From Fibrobacter succinogenes (GTDB taxonomy: Bacteria > Fibrobacterota > Fibrobacteria > Fibrobacterales > Fibrobacteraceae), in assembly GCA_902762795.1 (NCBI GenBank), contig CACWPM010000009.1, positions 107,219-171,218 of the forward strand: a stretch of DNA of 64,000 nucleotides, given 5' to 3'. Made by a program: the position numbers and the translations under genes. The notes beneath the pieces are model-generated. The model ran no database searches, was not told the DNA's origin, and saw only the letters and a list, made by a program, of their open reading frames with translations. Positions within the stretch are counted from its first letter, which is position 1; each line of letters opens with the position of its first letter. Positions 34,615-42,657 of this stretch are shown here, piece after piece.

Positions 34615-35130
34615 ATGATTCGCAAGTTGATAGTTTTGATTTCGGTGGTCTTTGCCTGCGCAAGCTTTGCCGAAGACGGTCTTCGCATTGCCCATGTGGA
34701 TTCGAAGATAATCTTTGACGGGTACAAAGGTACCAGGAAGGCTCAAGAAGAATATGACCGCCAGGTGGCAAAGTGGGAGCAGCAAGCGAACCTTTTACAA
34801 AAGGAACTCGCTGCCATCAAGGAAAAACTAGATAAGCAAGTCCTGATGCTTTCAGACGAAAAGAAGCGCGAACTTGAAGCCGAGTACAACAAGAAGGATA
34901 CCGAACTCAAGTCGTTCATCGACCGTGTTTATGGCCGCAACGGCGAGCTCATCACCGAAAACGAAAAAGTGAGCGCGCCGATTATCCAGCTTATTCGCAA
35001 GGCGGTAAATGAAATCGCGTTGCAGGAAGGCTACGACATGGTCATTGACCGTGCAACCGGCGCCGTGCTGTTTTGGAAAAAAGAAAACGACCTTACGAAC
35101 AAGGTGCTGAACTATTTGAATAATAGATAG
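34615..35130 (+). CDS. skp: OmpH/Skp-family periplasmic chaperone
   Basis: A 171-residue protein with signal peptide MIRKLIVLISVVFACASFA. The start of the mature protein, LRIAHVDSKIIFDGYKG, is the usual Skp beginning, followed by a long coiled-coil tentacle (about 45-120: YDRQVAKWEQQANLLQKELA, EKKRELEAEYNKKDTELK) and the C-terminal body strand (YDMVIDRATGAVLFWKKEND). It holds unfolded outer-membrane proteins in the periplasm on their way to BamA, which is encoded directly upstream (17-base gap); the two form an operon. Confidence 0.9.
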   Translation: MIRKLIVLISVVFACASFAEDGLRIAHVDSKIIFDGYKGTRKAQEEYDRQVAKWEQQANLLQKELAAIKEKLDKQVLMLSDEKKRELEAEYNKKDTELKSFIDRVYGRNGELITENEKVSAPIIQLIRKAVNEIALQEGYDMVIDRATGAVLFWKKENDLTNKVLNYLNNR

Positions 35131-35200
35131 TTTGTAGTTGGTAGAACTTAGAGCTTAGAACTTAGAATGGAGTTGCTAGTTCTAAGTTACTAGTTACTAG
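35128..35200. repeat. Heptad repeat cluster D
   Basis: TAG triplets at 35128, 35135, 35142, 35149, 35156, 35163, 35177, 35191 and 35198: all spaced by 7 or 14. The run begins at the skp stop codon, which is itself the first TAG. Confidence 0.8.
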
Positions 35201-35225
35201 AGGTGTCGCAGCATTCGCTTTTTCA

Positions 35226-35254
35226 CGTCATTACGAGTGTAGCGAAGCTATCTA
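35226..35254. repeat. CGTCATTGCGAGCG-type dispersed repeat
   Basis: CGTCATTACGAGTGTAGCG followed by AAGCTATCTA. A second copy (CGTCATTGCGAGCGTAGCG, then AAGATATCTA) is at 59198-59226. Confidence 0.6.
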
Positions 35255-35479
35255 ATCATTTTGCCTTTCTCGGTGCCGTCATCCTGACGCCGAAGCGAAG
35301 ACAACTCAGAAGGCGAGTATGCCCCAAGGCGAAAATGCCTTAAGGCGAGAGATGCAAGATTGCTTGCTATCTTATATCCGAGCCAATAGCATGATGCGAA
35401 GCATCAATGCCGCAGTTGTGCTTGCACAAATATGGCTGAGCCGTTTAGCAAAACGCGAAGCGTCAATGTTGCGACCACG

Positions 35480-35550
35480 GTCATCCTCCGCTAGGATACT
35501 CCCTTCAAGGCGAACGTCGCAGCCGCGGTCATCCTCCGTTAGGAGGATCC
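35480..35550. repeat. Two GTCATCCTCC palindromic repeats
   Basis: GTCATCCTCCGCTAGGATAC at 35480 and, 48 bases later, GTCATCCTCCGTTAGGAGGA at 35528. The second is a near-perfect hairpin (ATCCTCC, GTTA, GGAGGAT). Confidence 0.65.
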
Positions 35551-35630
35551 ATACAATTCTAATCGCTCTTGTATGAACATGACTGAGCCAAAGAGTTGGG
35601 GCGTAACCCCATCCAGTTAAATTTTATGTA

Positions 35631-35661
35631 TCTCGCAGTTCTGAAAGCTGCGGGATTTTTT
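35631..35661 (+). terminator. Plus-strand terminator without an adjacent plus-strand gene
   Basis: Stem TCTCGCAG (35631-35638) with CTGCGGGA (35648-35655), 9-base loop, then seven T that run into the recQ stop. It serves plus-strand transcripts, the nearest gene being skp, 500 bases upstream. On the minus strand there is no T run. Confidence 0.65.
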
Positions 35662-37532
35662 TATTGCCTCATGTAATCGCAGATGGCATCTACGAATTGC
35701 TGCCCGAACTTTCGGATTTTCATTTCGCCAAAGCCGAATACATCTTGCAGTTCGTTTATGGAAATGGGCGCCTTGTAGGCGAGGTCTTTTAGCGTACGGT
35801 CGGAGAGCACAACGTAGGCGGGCCAGTTGTTTTCATCGGCGATTTGTCTGCGGACTTTTCGCAGAGCTTCGAATAGGGAATTGTCTTCCGCATCGTCGGC
35901 TGTGCGCGTAAATGTTGTGCGCGTGTTGCCTGCGCGATTGAATGATGCTCGATCGAATGATGCGCGACCGAATGATGTGCGACCGCTTCTCGGTTTTGCG
36001 TCTTCTTTTGCTTCTGCTTTTGCGGCGATGGCGAGTTCTGCCGTTTTCTTTCCGAAAAGGACTTCGTTACCGCTCTTGGTTATTTTAAGGTGGTTGTTTT
36101 CGTTGTAAGCGATTTCGATGTAGCCGAGTTGCAACATCTGCAAAAGGTAATCGTGCCAGTGCTTGAGCGTTGTCTTGCTGCCGACACCGAACGTTTTGAG
36201 CTTGTCGTAACCCTTCTGGATAATTTCGTCGCTGAGTGTTCCCTTGAGGATGTCGGCGGTCGTTGAAAAGCCGATATGCTCGCCAGTGCGCTTAATGGCA
36301 GAAAGTGCTTTTTGCACGAGAATCGTGCCGTTGAAACGCTGTGGCGGGTGTTTGCAGATATCGCAATTCCCGCAGTTGCTGCTGTTGTTTTCGCCAAAGT
36401 AATTGAGCAAAATGCGACGACGACAAACTTGCGATTCGGCGTATTCCTGCATGCGGTCAAGCTTCTCGGAGTTGATATCTCGTTGACCGCTTTCGTTTAC
36501 AAATTTGCGGAGCGTGATGATGTCTTGGAAATTGTAGAATAGCACCGTTTCGGAGGGGAGGCCGTCGCGGCCCGCGCGTCCGATCTCTTGATAAAAGCTC
36601 TCGATGCTCTTGGGGAGATTGTAATGGATAACGTAACGGACATTGCTCTTGTCGATGCCCATGCCGAATGCGATTGTCGCACACACGACATCGATATTGT
36701 CGTTGATGAAATCCTCTTGTACGTTGTTGCGCTCTTCGGCGGTTAGCCCCGCATGATACGCCTTTGCATAAACGCCTGCGTTGATGAGGTCTGCGGCGAC
36801 CTTCTCGGTATTCTTGCGCGAAAGGCAATAGATGATTCCCGATTCGTGCTTGTGCTTTGAAATGATGGACAAAATCGCCTTCAGTTTTTCAGAAGCGGAA
36901 TAACCGCGCCGCACATCGAGACTCAGATTCGGGCGGTCGAACGAGCTCACGAAAAGTTTAAAGTCACGCAAGTTCAGTTGCCGGACGATATCTTCTTTTG
37001 TGAGTTTATCTGCCGTAGCTGTCAGCGCCATGATTGTTGTGCTTGGGAACGCTTGGTGTAATCCGCCGAGCTGCGTGTATTCTGGACGGAAATCGTGCCC
37101 CCATTGCGAAATGCAATGAGCCTCGTCGATAGCGAACAGCGAAACGCTCAAGTGCTGTTGCATCCACGGGATTTCTCGCTGCAAACGCTCCGGCGAAATG
37201 TAGAGAATCTTGGTTTGGCCCGCTTTGCAACGCTCCCGGATGGCCGCGTTTTCACCTTCTTCGTTGTTGCTGTTCAGCGCATCAGCCCCGATGCCGTTTG
37301 CGTTTAGCGCATCCACCTGGTCTTTCATCAGTGAAATCAACGGCGAAATGACCACCGTGATGCCCTTGAACATCAAGGCTGGAATCTGGTAGCAAATGGA
37401 CTTTCCGCCACCAGTGGGCATCAGCACAAGCGCATCTTTCCGCGACACAACATGCTCGATGATTTCCTCTTGCATGGGGCGGAACGCATCGTAGCCGAAA
37501 ACTGATTTTAAAATTTCGTGAGCGGTGGGCAT
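35661..37532 (-). CDS. recQ: ATP-dependent DNA helicase RecQ
   Basis: A 623-residue helicase, full length for RecQ, which unwinds DNA 3' to 5' in recombination and fork repair. Motifs: LMPTGGGKSICYQIPAL (Walker A), FAIDEAHCISQWGHDFRPEY (Walker B and aromatic loop), MALTATA, IIYCLSRKNTEKVA, FGMGIDKSNVRYVIH, QEIGRAGRDGLPS. The RecQ zinc site is CRRRILLNYFGE with CGNCDIC. A winged helix follows (about 410-490), a low-complexity Arg/Ser/Phe linker with FGRASFDRASFNRAG repeats (about 505-535), and an HRDC domain (LFEALRKVRRQIADENNWPA to end). It starts 5 bases after the mcrC stop, so it is read from the same transcript, though its base composition is that of the chromosome. Confidence 0.93.
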   Translation of the reverse strand: MPTAHEILKSVFGYDAFRPMQEEIIEHVVSRKDALVLMPTGGGKSICYQIPALMFKGITVVISPLISLMKDQVDALNANGIGADALNSNNEEGENAAIRERCKAGQTKILYISPERLQREIPWMQQHLSVSLFAIDEAHCISQWGHDFRPEYTQLGGLHQAFPSTTIMALTATADKLTKEDIVRQLNLRDFKLFVSSFDRPNLSLDVRRGYSASEKLKAILSIISKHKHESGIIYCLSRKNTEKVAADLINAGVYAKAYHAGLTAEERNNVQEDFINDNIDVVCATIAFGMGIDKSNVRYVIHYNLPKSIESFYQEIGRAGRDGLPSETVLFYNFQDIITLRKFVNESGQRDINSEKLDRMQEYAESQVCRRRILLNYFGENNSSNCGNCDICKHPPQRFNGTILVQKALSAIKRTGEHIGFSTTADILKGTLSDEIIQKGYDKLKTFGVGSKTTLKHWHDYLLQMLQLGYIEIAYNENNHLKITKSGNEVLFGKKTAELAIAAKAEAKEDAKPRSGRTSFGRASFDRASFNRAGNTRTTFTRTADDAEDNSLFEALRKVRRQIADENNWPAYVVLSDRTLKDLAYKAPISINELQDVFGFGEMKIRKFGQQFVDAICDYMRQ

Positions 37533-37537
37533 TATAC

Positions 37538-38917
37538 TTAGATGATTAATTTTTCTTTTAAATTTTTTTCTTCTTCGCGCATCGCAGCCCGAAACTCTTC
37601 AAAGCTCCCGTTTGTTTCGGGAACTGTAAATGGCATAATGGTCAGCTTGATTGAATCGTCGTTATAAAGCGTCAAACTTGATGTTCGATGTGTCTCGTTG
37701 AATTTTACGGGATGGATCAAGAATCCCTGATTTGATTTAAATCTAAACAGATAGGCTAGCATTTGGAACGCATCATTGCGACCCAAGCCACCGTTTAGTT
37801 GCTTATACTTGGCGTCGATAATTGCTGTTGCTGAATCTACGTGGCGTTTTGTCGTGTTGCAACCTATCATAAAATCGGGGAAAACCCAGCGTCGATTTTG
37901 ATGGTCGTCATTCTTGAACAGATATTGAGCCCCTTTGCCTGTTCTATTGTTGGGGTGGCGCAATTTCTCCTTGAATTGTTCTTCTAGCACGATATTCAAG
38001 TATTCTTCCCAAAGACTCGCTCCGTCAAATAAAATTCCGTTTATTTGATGTTCTGAATTTTCGCTATAGCTTAATTTTTTATGCATCAAAATGGCGAGGC
38101 ATAACTTGCGTAGCGGTTCGTATGCGGTATAATAAGGATGTGTTATTGGGCGAAGATTTTTTGAGATGATTTGCTGACGGGCGCTTCTATGATAACTTGA
38201 TGTGGCTTGTTCGATGGTCTTTACATTATTGAATGTTTCGGAATAAACATCACCGCTTAAAATTGACTTTCCACAAGAGAGCAAACGGATGTATTCAATT
38301 GTGTGGCGTACTAGCTGAGTGATGTTGTTGTCCGTAGTGTATTCTCGAGTGTGATATGCCACTTTTCCGTTGAATGGAATGTTGTGCCGGATATGGCGCG
38401 AAACATCGATTGGTCCGCGGACATTTGCATCGTTGTATTCTCGAGTTACGTATGCTCGATAAACGCCTTGTTTTAAAGCGTTGTTCAAGTAACCGGGGAA
38501 CAGATAATACAAAAAATCAAAGAAAGAATCTTCGCCCGCATCGGTTCGTGGCGTGTAGGCTACATTACAAATCTTTTGCAACATGTAGTGCAAAAAGTAA
38601 TTCTTGCCGTTTAGATCAAAACGCGAAGTAATATTGATTCGGATGTCGTTCTTGAGGCTGATAAAGCCCATTATATTGCCTGTAGAAATCCTCGGCGTTG
38701 TTTCGTCTGAATAATCTACATTGAAAATAGCATCGTTATCTTTTAAATCTAATTCCTTTGAAAAGGGAGGATAGATGATGAATCTGAATTTTTCACTGGC
38801 TAACGATTTTAAATCTTTTCCGGCAATGCTGTCTAAAGCTCTTCGAATGTTTTCGAGAGGCGCGTCAAGAGAGAGTTCTTGATTTGGTGTATTGTCTTTT
38901 AGGGTGATCAACTTCAC
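37538..38917 (-). CDS. mcrC: McrC-type nuclease subunit of type IV restriction system
   Basis: A 459-residue McrC-family protein that supplies the DNA-cutting subunit to the McrB motor. The N-terminal beta region (about 1-130) includes DVDYSDETTPRISTGNIMGF and NYFLHYMLQKICNVAYT. The middle has RGPIDVSRHIRHNIPFNGKV, typical of McrC. The PD-(D/E)xK site is FPDFMIGC followed by AIIDAKYKQL. The gene is AT-rich, unlike recQ next to it. It begins 2 bases after the mcrB stop, so the pair is translationally coupled. Confidence 0.87.
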   Translation of the reverse strand: MKLITLKDNTPNQELSLDAPLENIRRALDSIAGKDLKSLASEKFRFIIYPPFSKELDLKDNDAIFNVDYSDETTPRISTGNIMGFISLKNDIRINITSRFDLNGKNYFLHYMLQKICNVAYTPRTDAGEDSFFDFLYYLFPGYLNNALKQGVYRAYVTREYNDANVRGPIDVSRHIRHNIPFNGKVAYHTREYTTDNNITQLVRHTIEYIRLLSCGKSILSGDVYSETFNNVKTIEQATSSYHRSARQQIISKNLRPITHPYYTAYEPLRKLCLAILMHKKLSYSENSEHQINGILFDGASLWEEYLNIVLEEQFKEKLRHPNNRTGKGAQYLFKNDDHQNRRWVFPDFMIGCNTTKRHVDSATAIIDAKYKQLNGGLGRNDAFQMLAYLFRFKSNQGFLIHPVKFNETHRTSSLTLYNDDSIKLTIMPFTVPETNGSFEEFRAAMREEEKNLKEKLII

Positions 38918-38919
38918 GA

Positions 38920-41322
38920 TTAATCTTCGATTGGTTCGTCAGAAGAATCTTTTGGGTCTTCGTTCATGGAATATGCTTTTTCCAATTTTTTGAATTTTTC
39001 GCCACTTTCGTCAATGCCGCGTAAATATTCGCGGACAACGCCTTCAATATGGTAATCCCAAAGCTGTTGGAATCGTTGATTGGTATCACCGCTGTAGTTT
39101 TTGAGTTTTAAGAAATAAGCAGGGCCGATATCGTATGCTGAAGAAAGTCCTTCTGTTTGTTCAATTGCTGTATTCAAAGATTGCATTCTGCTAATAGCTT
39201 CATCAGCGTATTCTGCAATACCATTTTCAAGGTCTTTCAGTATTTCAATGCGGTCATCAGCCTTGATTTCTTTGAATGCGAATCTACGACGCATTGCAAA
39301 ATCCATGCTTTCGACGCTGCGATCAATGTCGTTCATTGTACCGATGATATACACGTTTTCGGGGACGAAGAAACCTTCTGTAAACGTATCGTCGTCATCT
39401 ACAAGATTTTGATACTGTGTCTTTATTTTTCCTTTCTTTCCACGATAACCTGGATCAATAGCGAAGAAAAGTTCTCCAAAAATCTTAGATATCTCACCAC
39501 GATTGATTTCATCAATGATAAAAACAAAGTTTTTTCTGTTTATTTTTATTGCTTCAATATTTTCTTTTTTTATTCCATTGTATTTGGATACAAGCTGATT
39601 TATGGCCCAACGATATTGGATGTAATCTAAATGATTTGCTCCATTAATATATTTTTCTGCTATATCGTCAATTTCTTTTTGGGTCATTTTATCATGTGCT
39701 ATCTGTTTGTCTTTTAATAAACTGAATAGAATTTTCAAGTATTCTTTTTTTGTATTTTTGTGCCTTCCCGATTTTGTGCTAAATACAATCTGCCCCTTAC
39801 TAGACAAAGAAACTCTTAAATCTCCTTTTTCTGTTTTGTATGTTGAGATTACTTCATTATCAATATCATCTTGTAACTCTGCATAAATTTTTTCAAATAT
39901 TTCATCATCTTTGGTTTCTTGAATGCTGCGATTACTGTCAGTTATATTTTTTATTGCTTTTTTACAGAACCGCTTAAATTCTCCATCTTTGAGTTCAAAT
40001 CCATCGGCTTTGCCATTCTCCCCTTTGGCTGGTCGAAGTCCTTCTACAAAGTCTGTGTAGTCGTAGGATTGGTGGAATTGAACAAAGCCGATTTCTTCAT
40101 CGGAACAGTCCATAGATTTAGCAATCTGTTTGGCTAAATATGTTTTACCGGTGCCCGGAGCGCCATGAAGAATGATATTGTGGTTTGCAAGTAAAAGATT
40201 TTTACAGGCCTCTGTTGTCTTGTCAATCATAGGTACAATCCCAGGCTTAATATAATTTCCAAAAATGGTTTTGATGGCATCGTTCCCATTAACTGGAAAG
40301 AGTGTTCCGAACCAACCTCCTTTATCCATTTTAGGACCCTTCCCATGGAATAGATTGTCGGTGTCTTTATTTATTTTTTCAAGGTTAACAATTCCATTTT
40401 CTTTATCTACAAAAGTAACTTTTGAAATTTGCCAAATGGTCAAATCATTAGTCCCGCCATAAGAATGAAATGCAAAGAAATCACCTTCTTTTATTTTTTT
40501 GATGTTGTCCCATGCTTGCTTTGCACCCTTGTTTGGGGATTCTTTGTCCCAACCAATTCGCCAGTATTCATTTTTTTGAAATTCTTCTAATTTACTTTCT
40601 TTTCCGTCTTGCCATTTAATTCCACCGGACCAAAAACTAATTTCATCAATCGGACGAGTCTTTTTCCATGCGTTGTAAGATAGAATGGGTATAGACTGGA
40701 GTTCTCCAGTATGGATTTTATCATTTAAAAAATCTAAAAGTTCATTATATTGCTGGGATTTCGGTTTCTTCTTATCTATTTGCCAAGAATATTTTTCTTT
40801 AAGATAGCTTGAGGTGTTATTGTCTAGTGGACATAATTCTTCTGGTCTTATCCAGAAAAAAGCCATAGTCAATTTAGCTAACGCAATACCATCTATCTTT
40901 AAAGCATTGTCAAAATCAGAATCGTCAAACTTAGATTGTTGAACGTCAAAAAATAGTTTCCATAATAAATCTATATCATCTTGCTTGATTGCATAAACAG
41001 AGTTGATGTTGTTTAAAATGGGAATTCCATCCCAATCAGCTGGAGCAGAACTCTGTAGCTCAAATTTATCTTTGAAGTATGTAGCGATTTCATTTCGCCG
41101 TTGAAATGTAGAACGGTTTAATAGGCCAAATACTGTAAATGGATCAATGTCGTTGATTTTTGAAAAAAGTTTATTTGTCAAATAATCACGGTATTTTTCA
41201 CGAATACCTTTTATGATTTCAATAAGAGTTTGACGATTTTCTCTGTATTCACATAATTTGTGGGCGAGTTCCTTAAAAAAGGGAATCCACGTAAAATTAT
41301 TTGTTGTTGGTATGTCAGACAT
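38920..41322 (-). CDS. mcrB: McrB-type AAA+ motor with N-terminal base-reading domain
   Basis: An 800-residue protein. The AAA+ part (about 375-760) has HGAPGTGKTYLAKQIAKSM (Walker A), FVFIIDEINRGEISKIFGEL (Walker B) and GTMNDIDRSVESMDFAMRRR, the McrB variant of the MNTADRS motif that binds GTP in E. coli McrB. The N-terminal 200 residues are helical and like those in other McrB-like defence proteins. Residues about 230-330 (FWSGGIKWQDGKES, FFAFHSYGGTNDLTIWQISK) look like an EVE/PUA-like fold, which reads modified bases. So the target should be modified (methylated or hydroxymethylated) phage DNA. The gene is clearly AT-rich against the chromosome, which suggests transfer. An 86-base gap separates it from the unknown gene upstream. 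Confidence 0.87.
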   Translation of the reverse strand: MSDIPTTNNFTWIPFFKELAHKLCEYRENRQTLIEIIKGIREKYRDYLTNKLFSKINDIDPFTVFGLLNRSTFQRRNEIATYFKDKFELQSSAPADWDGIPILNNINSVYAIKQDDIDLLWKLFFDVQQSKFDDSDFDNALKIDGIALAKLTMAFFWIRPEELCPLDNNTSSYLKEKYSWQIDKKKPKSQQYNELLDFLNDKIHTGELQSIPILSYNAWKKTRPIDEISFWSGGIKWQDGKESKLEEFQKNEYWRIGWDKESPNKGAKQAWDNIKKIKEGDFFAFHSYGGTNDLTIWQISKVTFVDKENGIVNLEKINKDTDNLFHGKGPKMDKGGWFGTLFPVNGNDAIKTIFGNYIKPGIVPMIDKTTEACKNLLLANHNIILHGAPGTGKTYLAKQIAKSMDCSDEEIGFVQFHQSYDYTDFVEGLRPAKGENGKADGFELKDGEFKRFCKKAIKNITDSNRSIQETKDDEIFEKIYAELQDDIDNEVISTYKTEKGDLRVSLSSKGQIVFSTKSGRHKNTKKEYLKILFSLLKDKQIAHDKMTQKEIDDIAEKYINGANHLDYIQYRWAINQLVSKYNGIKKENIEAIKINRKNFVFIIDEINRGEISKIFGELFFAIDPGYRGKKGKIKTQYQNLVDDDDTFTEGFFVPENVYIIGTMNDIDRSVESMDFAMRRRFAFKEIKADDRIEILKDLENGIAEYADEAISRMQSLNTAIEQTEGLSSAYDIGPAYFLKLKNYSGDTNQRFQQLWDYHIEGVVREYLRGIDESGEKFKKLEKAYSMNEDPKDSSDEPIED

Positions 41323-41408
41323 ATAAACCTCTCTATCTTAATTATACATTTTGTTGTTCGGTATGCGTTCAATTATTGCGAAAACAAACCTTGATTGGGG
41401 GTAAATGC

Positions 41409-42455
41409 CTATTCTTGCTTTTCCCATAGCTCTTTCAATCTCTTGAATGCGGCCTTGAACCAATTTGCGTCAAATTCGGCAATAGGGTCGTAAGCCCAAT
41501 GATTGTAGTATCGCCACTGAGAATAGATGGCGTTGCCAAGAATTTGATAATCGTCAATTAGAGAGAAAACTCTTTCTAATTTTTCGTCTCCATATTTATT
41601 GAAAAAATCATTTCCGTATTTTTTATTGAAACTTTCGAAGCAATCCATGTTAAAACCTAAAACCTCGCAATCTTCTGGAAAACTTCTTGAATCAAGGAAA
41701 CTGTGAATTTTTACTTTATCAGTTATAATTAAATCTATAAAATTGTCCCAACATTCGACAAAATCGTTTGGCTCTAATACATTTATTGGAACGTGATGGT
41801 AGTGAAAAATGTAATCAATCTTTTTGGCAAAATAGAGGACTTCTTTGCCGTCTTCTGTAAGCTCCATCATGTAGCCATGGCATTGCTTGCTTAGAAATTT
41901 GTAGTGTTGATAGCTCCCGTCATCGCATTCGCCAAATGTAGTTTCCTTTGGTAATTTTTGAATGTTTTCCCAATTATCGTGGATGAGTGCTTTAACTTTG
42001 TTTAACAGTGGTTTATGGGTTCCTTCCAATATATACATGCGAATGTGTTCTGGACAATCTTCATAAACAGAATAAATACGTCCATCAAAGTAAAGTAAAT
42101 ATCCTCTTGTGTGGCAAGGAAAACCGCCTTCGTCGATGTATTCAAAAACAGTCCTTCCCTTGGGCTTTTCAAAAAGAAGTTCCTCGTTTAAGCCGTATGC
42201 TTGTGCCAATTTCATTTTTTGCTCAAAGGAACAAAACCTGAATTCAGCAATGTAATGGGCTATGTTCGGAGCAAAACCGTAAGGATCCCATTTGCTGATA
42301 TGGGCCGCGACAAAAGACAGAAACTCGTAGGCGTTTGCATTGGCTCGTTCACTAGCCAGTTTTTCTGCAGTCCATATTCGCCCTTTGTAATCCTTCTTAT
42401 AGGGACATTCATCTTCGTTATTATAATATTGGCAGAAATTCTGTTTGTTTTGCAT
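41409..42455 (-). CDS. Hypothetical protein beside mcrBC
   Basis: A 348-residue soluble protein of unknown function. ATG 42455 is preferred because GAAGG lies just before it; the longer frame to 42542 is upstream DNA. It begins MQNKQNFCQYYNNEDECPYK, with cysteines that could bind metal, then has a helical part with SERANANAYEFLSFVAAHIS, a beta part (GRTVFEYIDEGGFPCHTRGY, YLLYFDGRIYSVYEDCPEHI) and an aromatic C-terminus rich in Trp and Tyr (YSQWRYYNHWAYDP). No signal peptide or membrane segment. It is AT-rich like mcrB and mcrC, lies 86 bases upstream of mcrB and is preceded by a long dyad, so it could be a regulator or accessory of the defence cassette; this is inference from position only. 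Confidence 0.75.
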   Translation of the reverse strand: MQNKQNFCQYYNNEDECPYKKDYKGRIWTAEKLASERANANAYEFLSFVAAHISKWDPYGFAPNIAHYIAEFRFCSFEQKMKLAQAYGLNEELLFEKPKGRTVFEYIDEGGFPCHTRGYLLYFDGRIYSVYEDCPEHIRMYILEGTHKPLLNKVKALIHDNWENIQKLPKETTFGECDDGSYQHYKFLSKQCHGYMMELTEDGKEVLYFAKKIDYIFHYHHVPINVLEPNDFVECWDNFIDLIITDKVKIHSFLDSRSFPEDCEVLGFNMDCFESFNKKYGNDFFNKYGDEKLERVFSLIDDYQILGNAIYSQWRYYNHWAYDPIAEFDANWFKAAFKRLKELWEKQE

Positions 42456-42521
42456 AAGCCTTCTTTTCGTTGAAGAATGCACCTTAGATAAATATATATT
42501 CGATTTAATGTCAATACCTGT

Positions 42522-42587
42522 CTTTATAACATTTCCCCTCAATCATAACATTTCAAAATGTTATAATCGCGGAAAAATGTTATAATT
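42522..42587. promoter_or_regulatory. 66-bp dyad with four AATGTTAT sites
   Basis: AATGTTAT occurs on the minus strand at 42526-42533 and 42545-42552 and on the plus strand at 42557-42564 and 42576-42583. Steps are 19, 12 and 19 bases, exactly symmetric about 42554.5. Each arm of about 30 bases matches the other with 6 mismatches. It lies 67 bases before the start of the unknown gene upstream of mcrB. Confidence 0.65.
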
Positions 42588-42657
42588 AGCGGCTTTAGCG
42601 CGGAATCGCAAAATTTCGGTTTATAACTTGTTGACCCGTTGAAATCGCGTGTTAGCT

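Larger units (their letters stand above)
35131..35660. other. Repeat-filled intergenic region
   Basis: Made almost wholly of repeats: heptad cluster D (to 35200), a CGTCATTACGAGTGTAGCG repeat (35226-35254), GAAGGCGA-like short repeats (about 35290-35350), two GTCATCCTCC palindromes (35480-35498, 35528-35550), and a plus-strand terminator at the end. The small frame at 35319-35576 has no protein-like composition. Confidence 0.6.
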
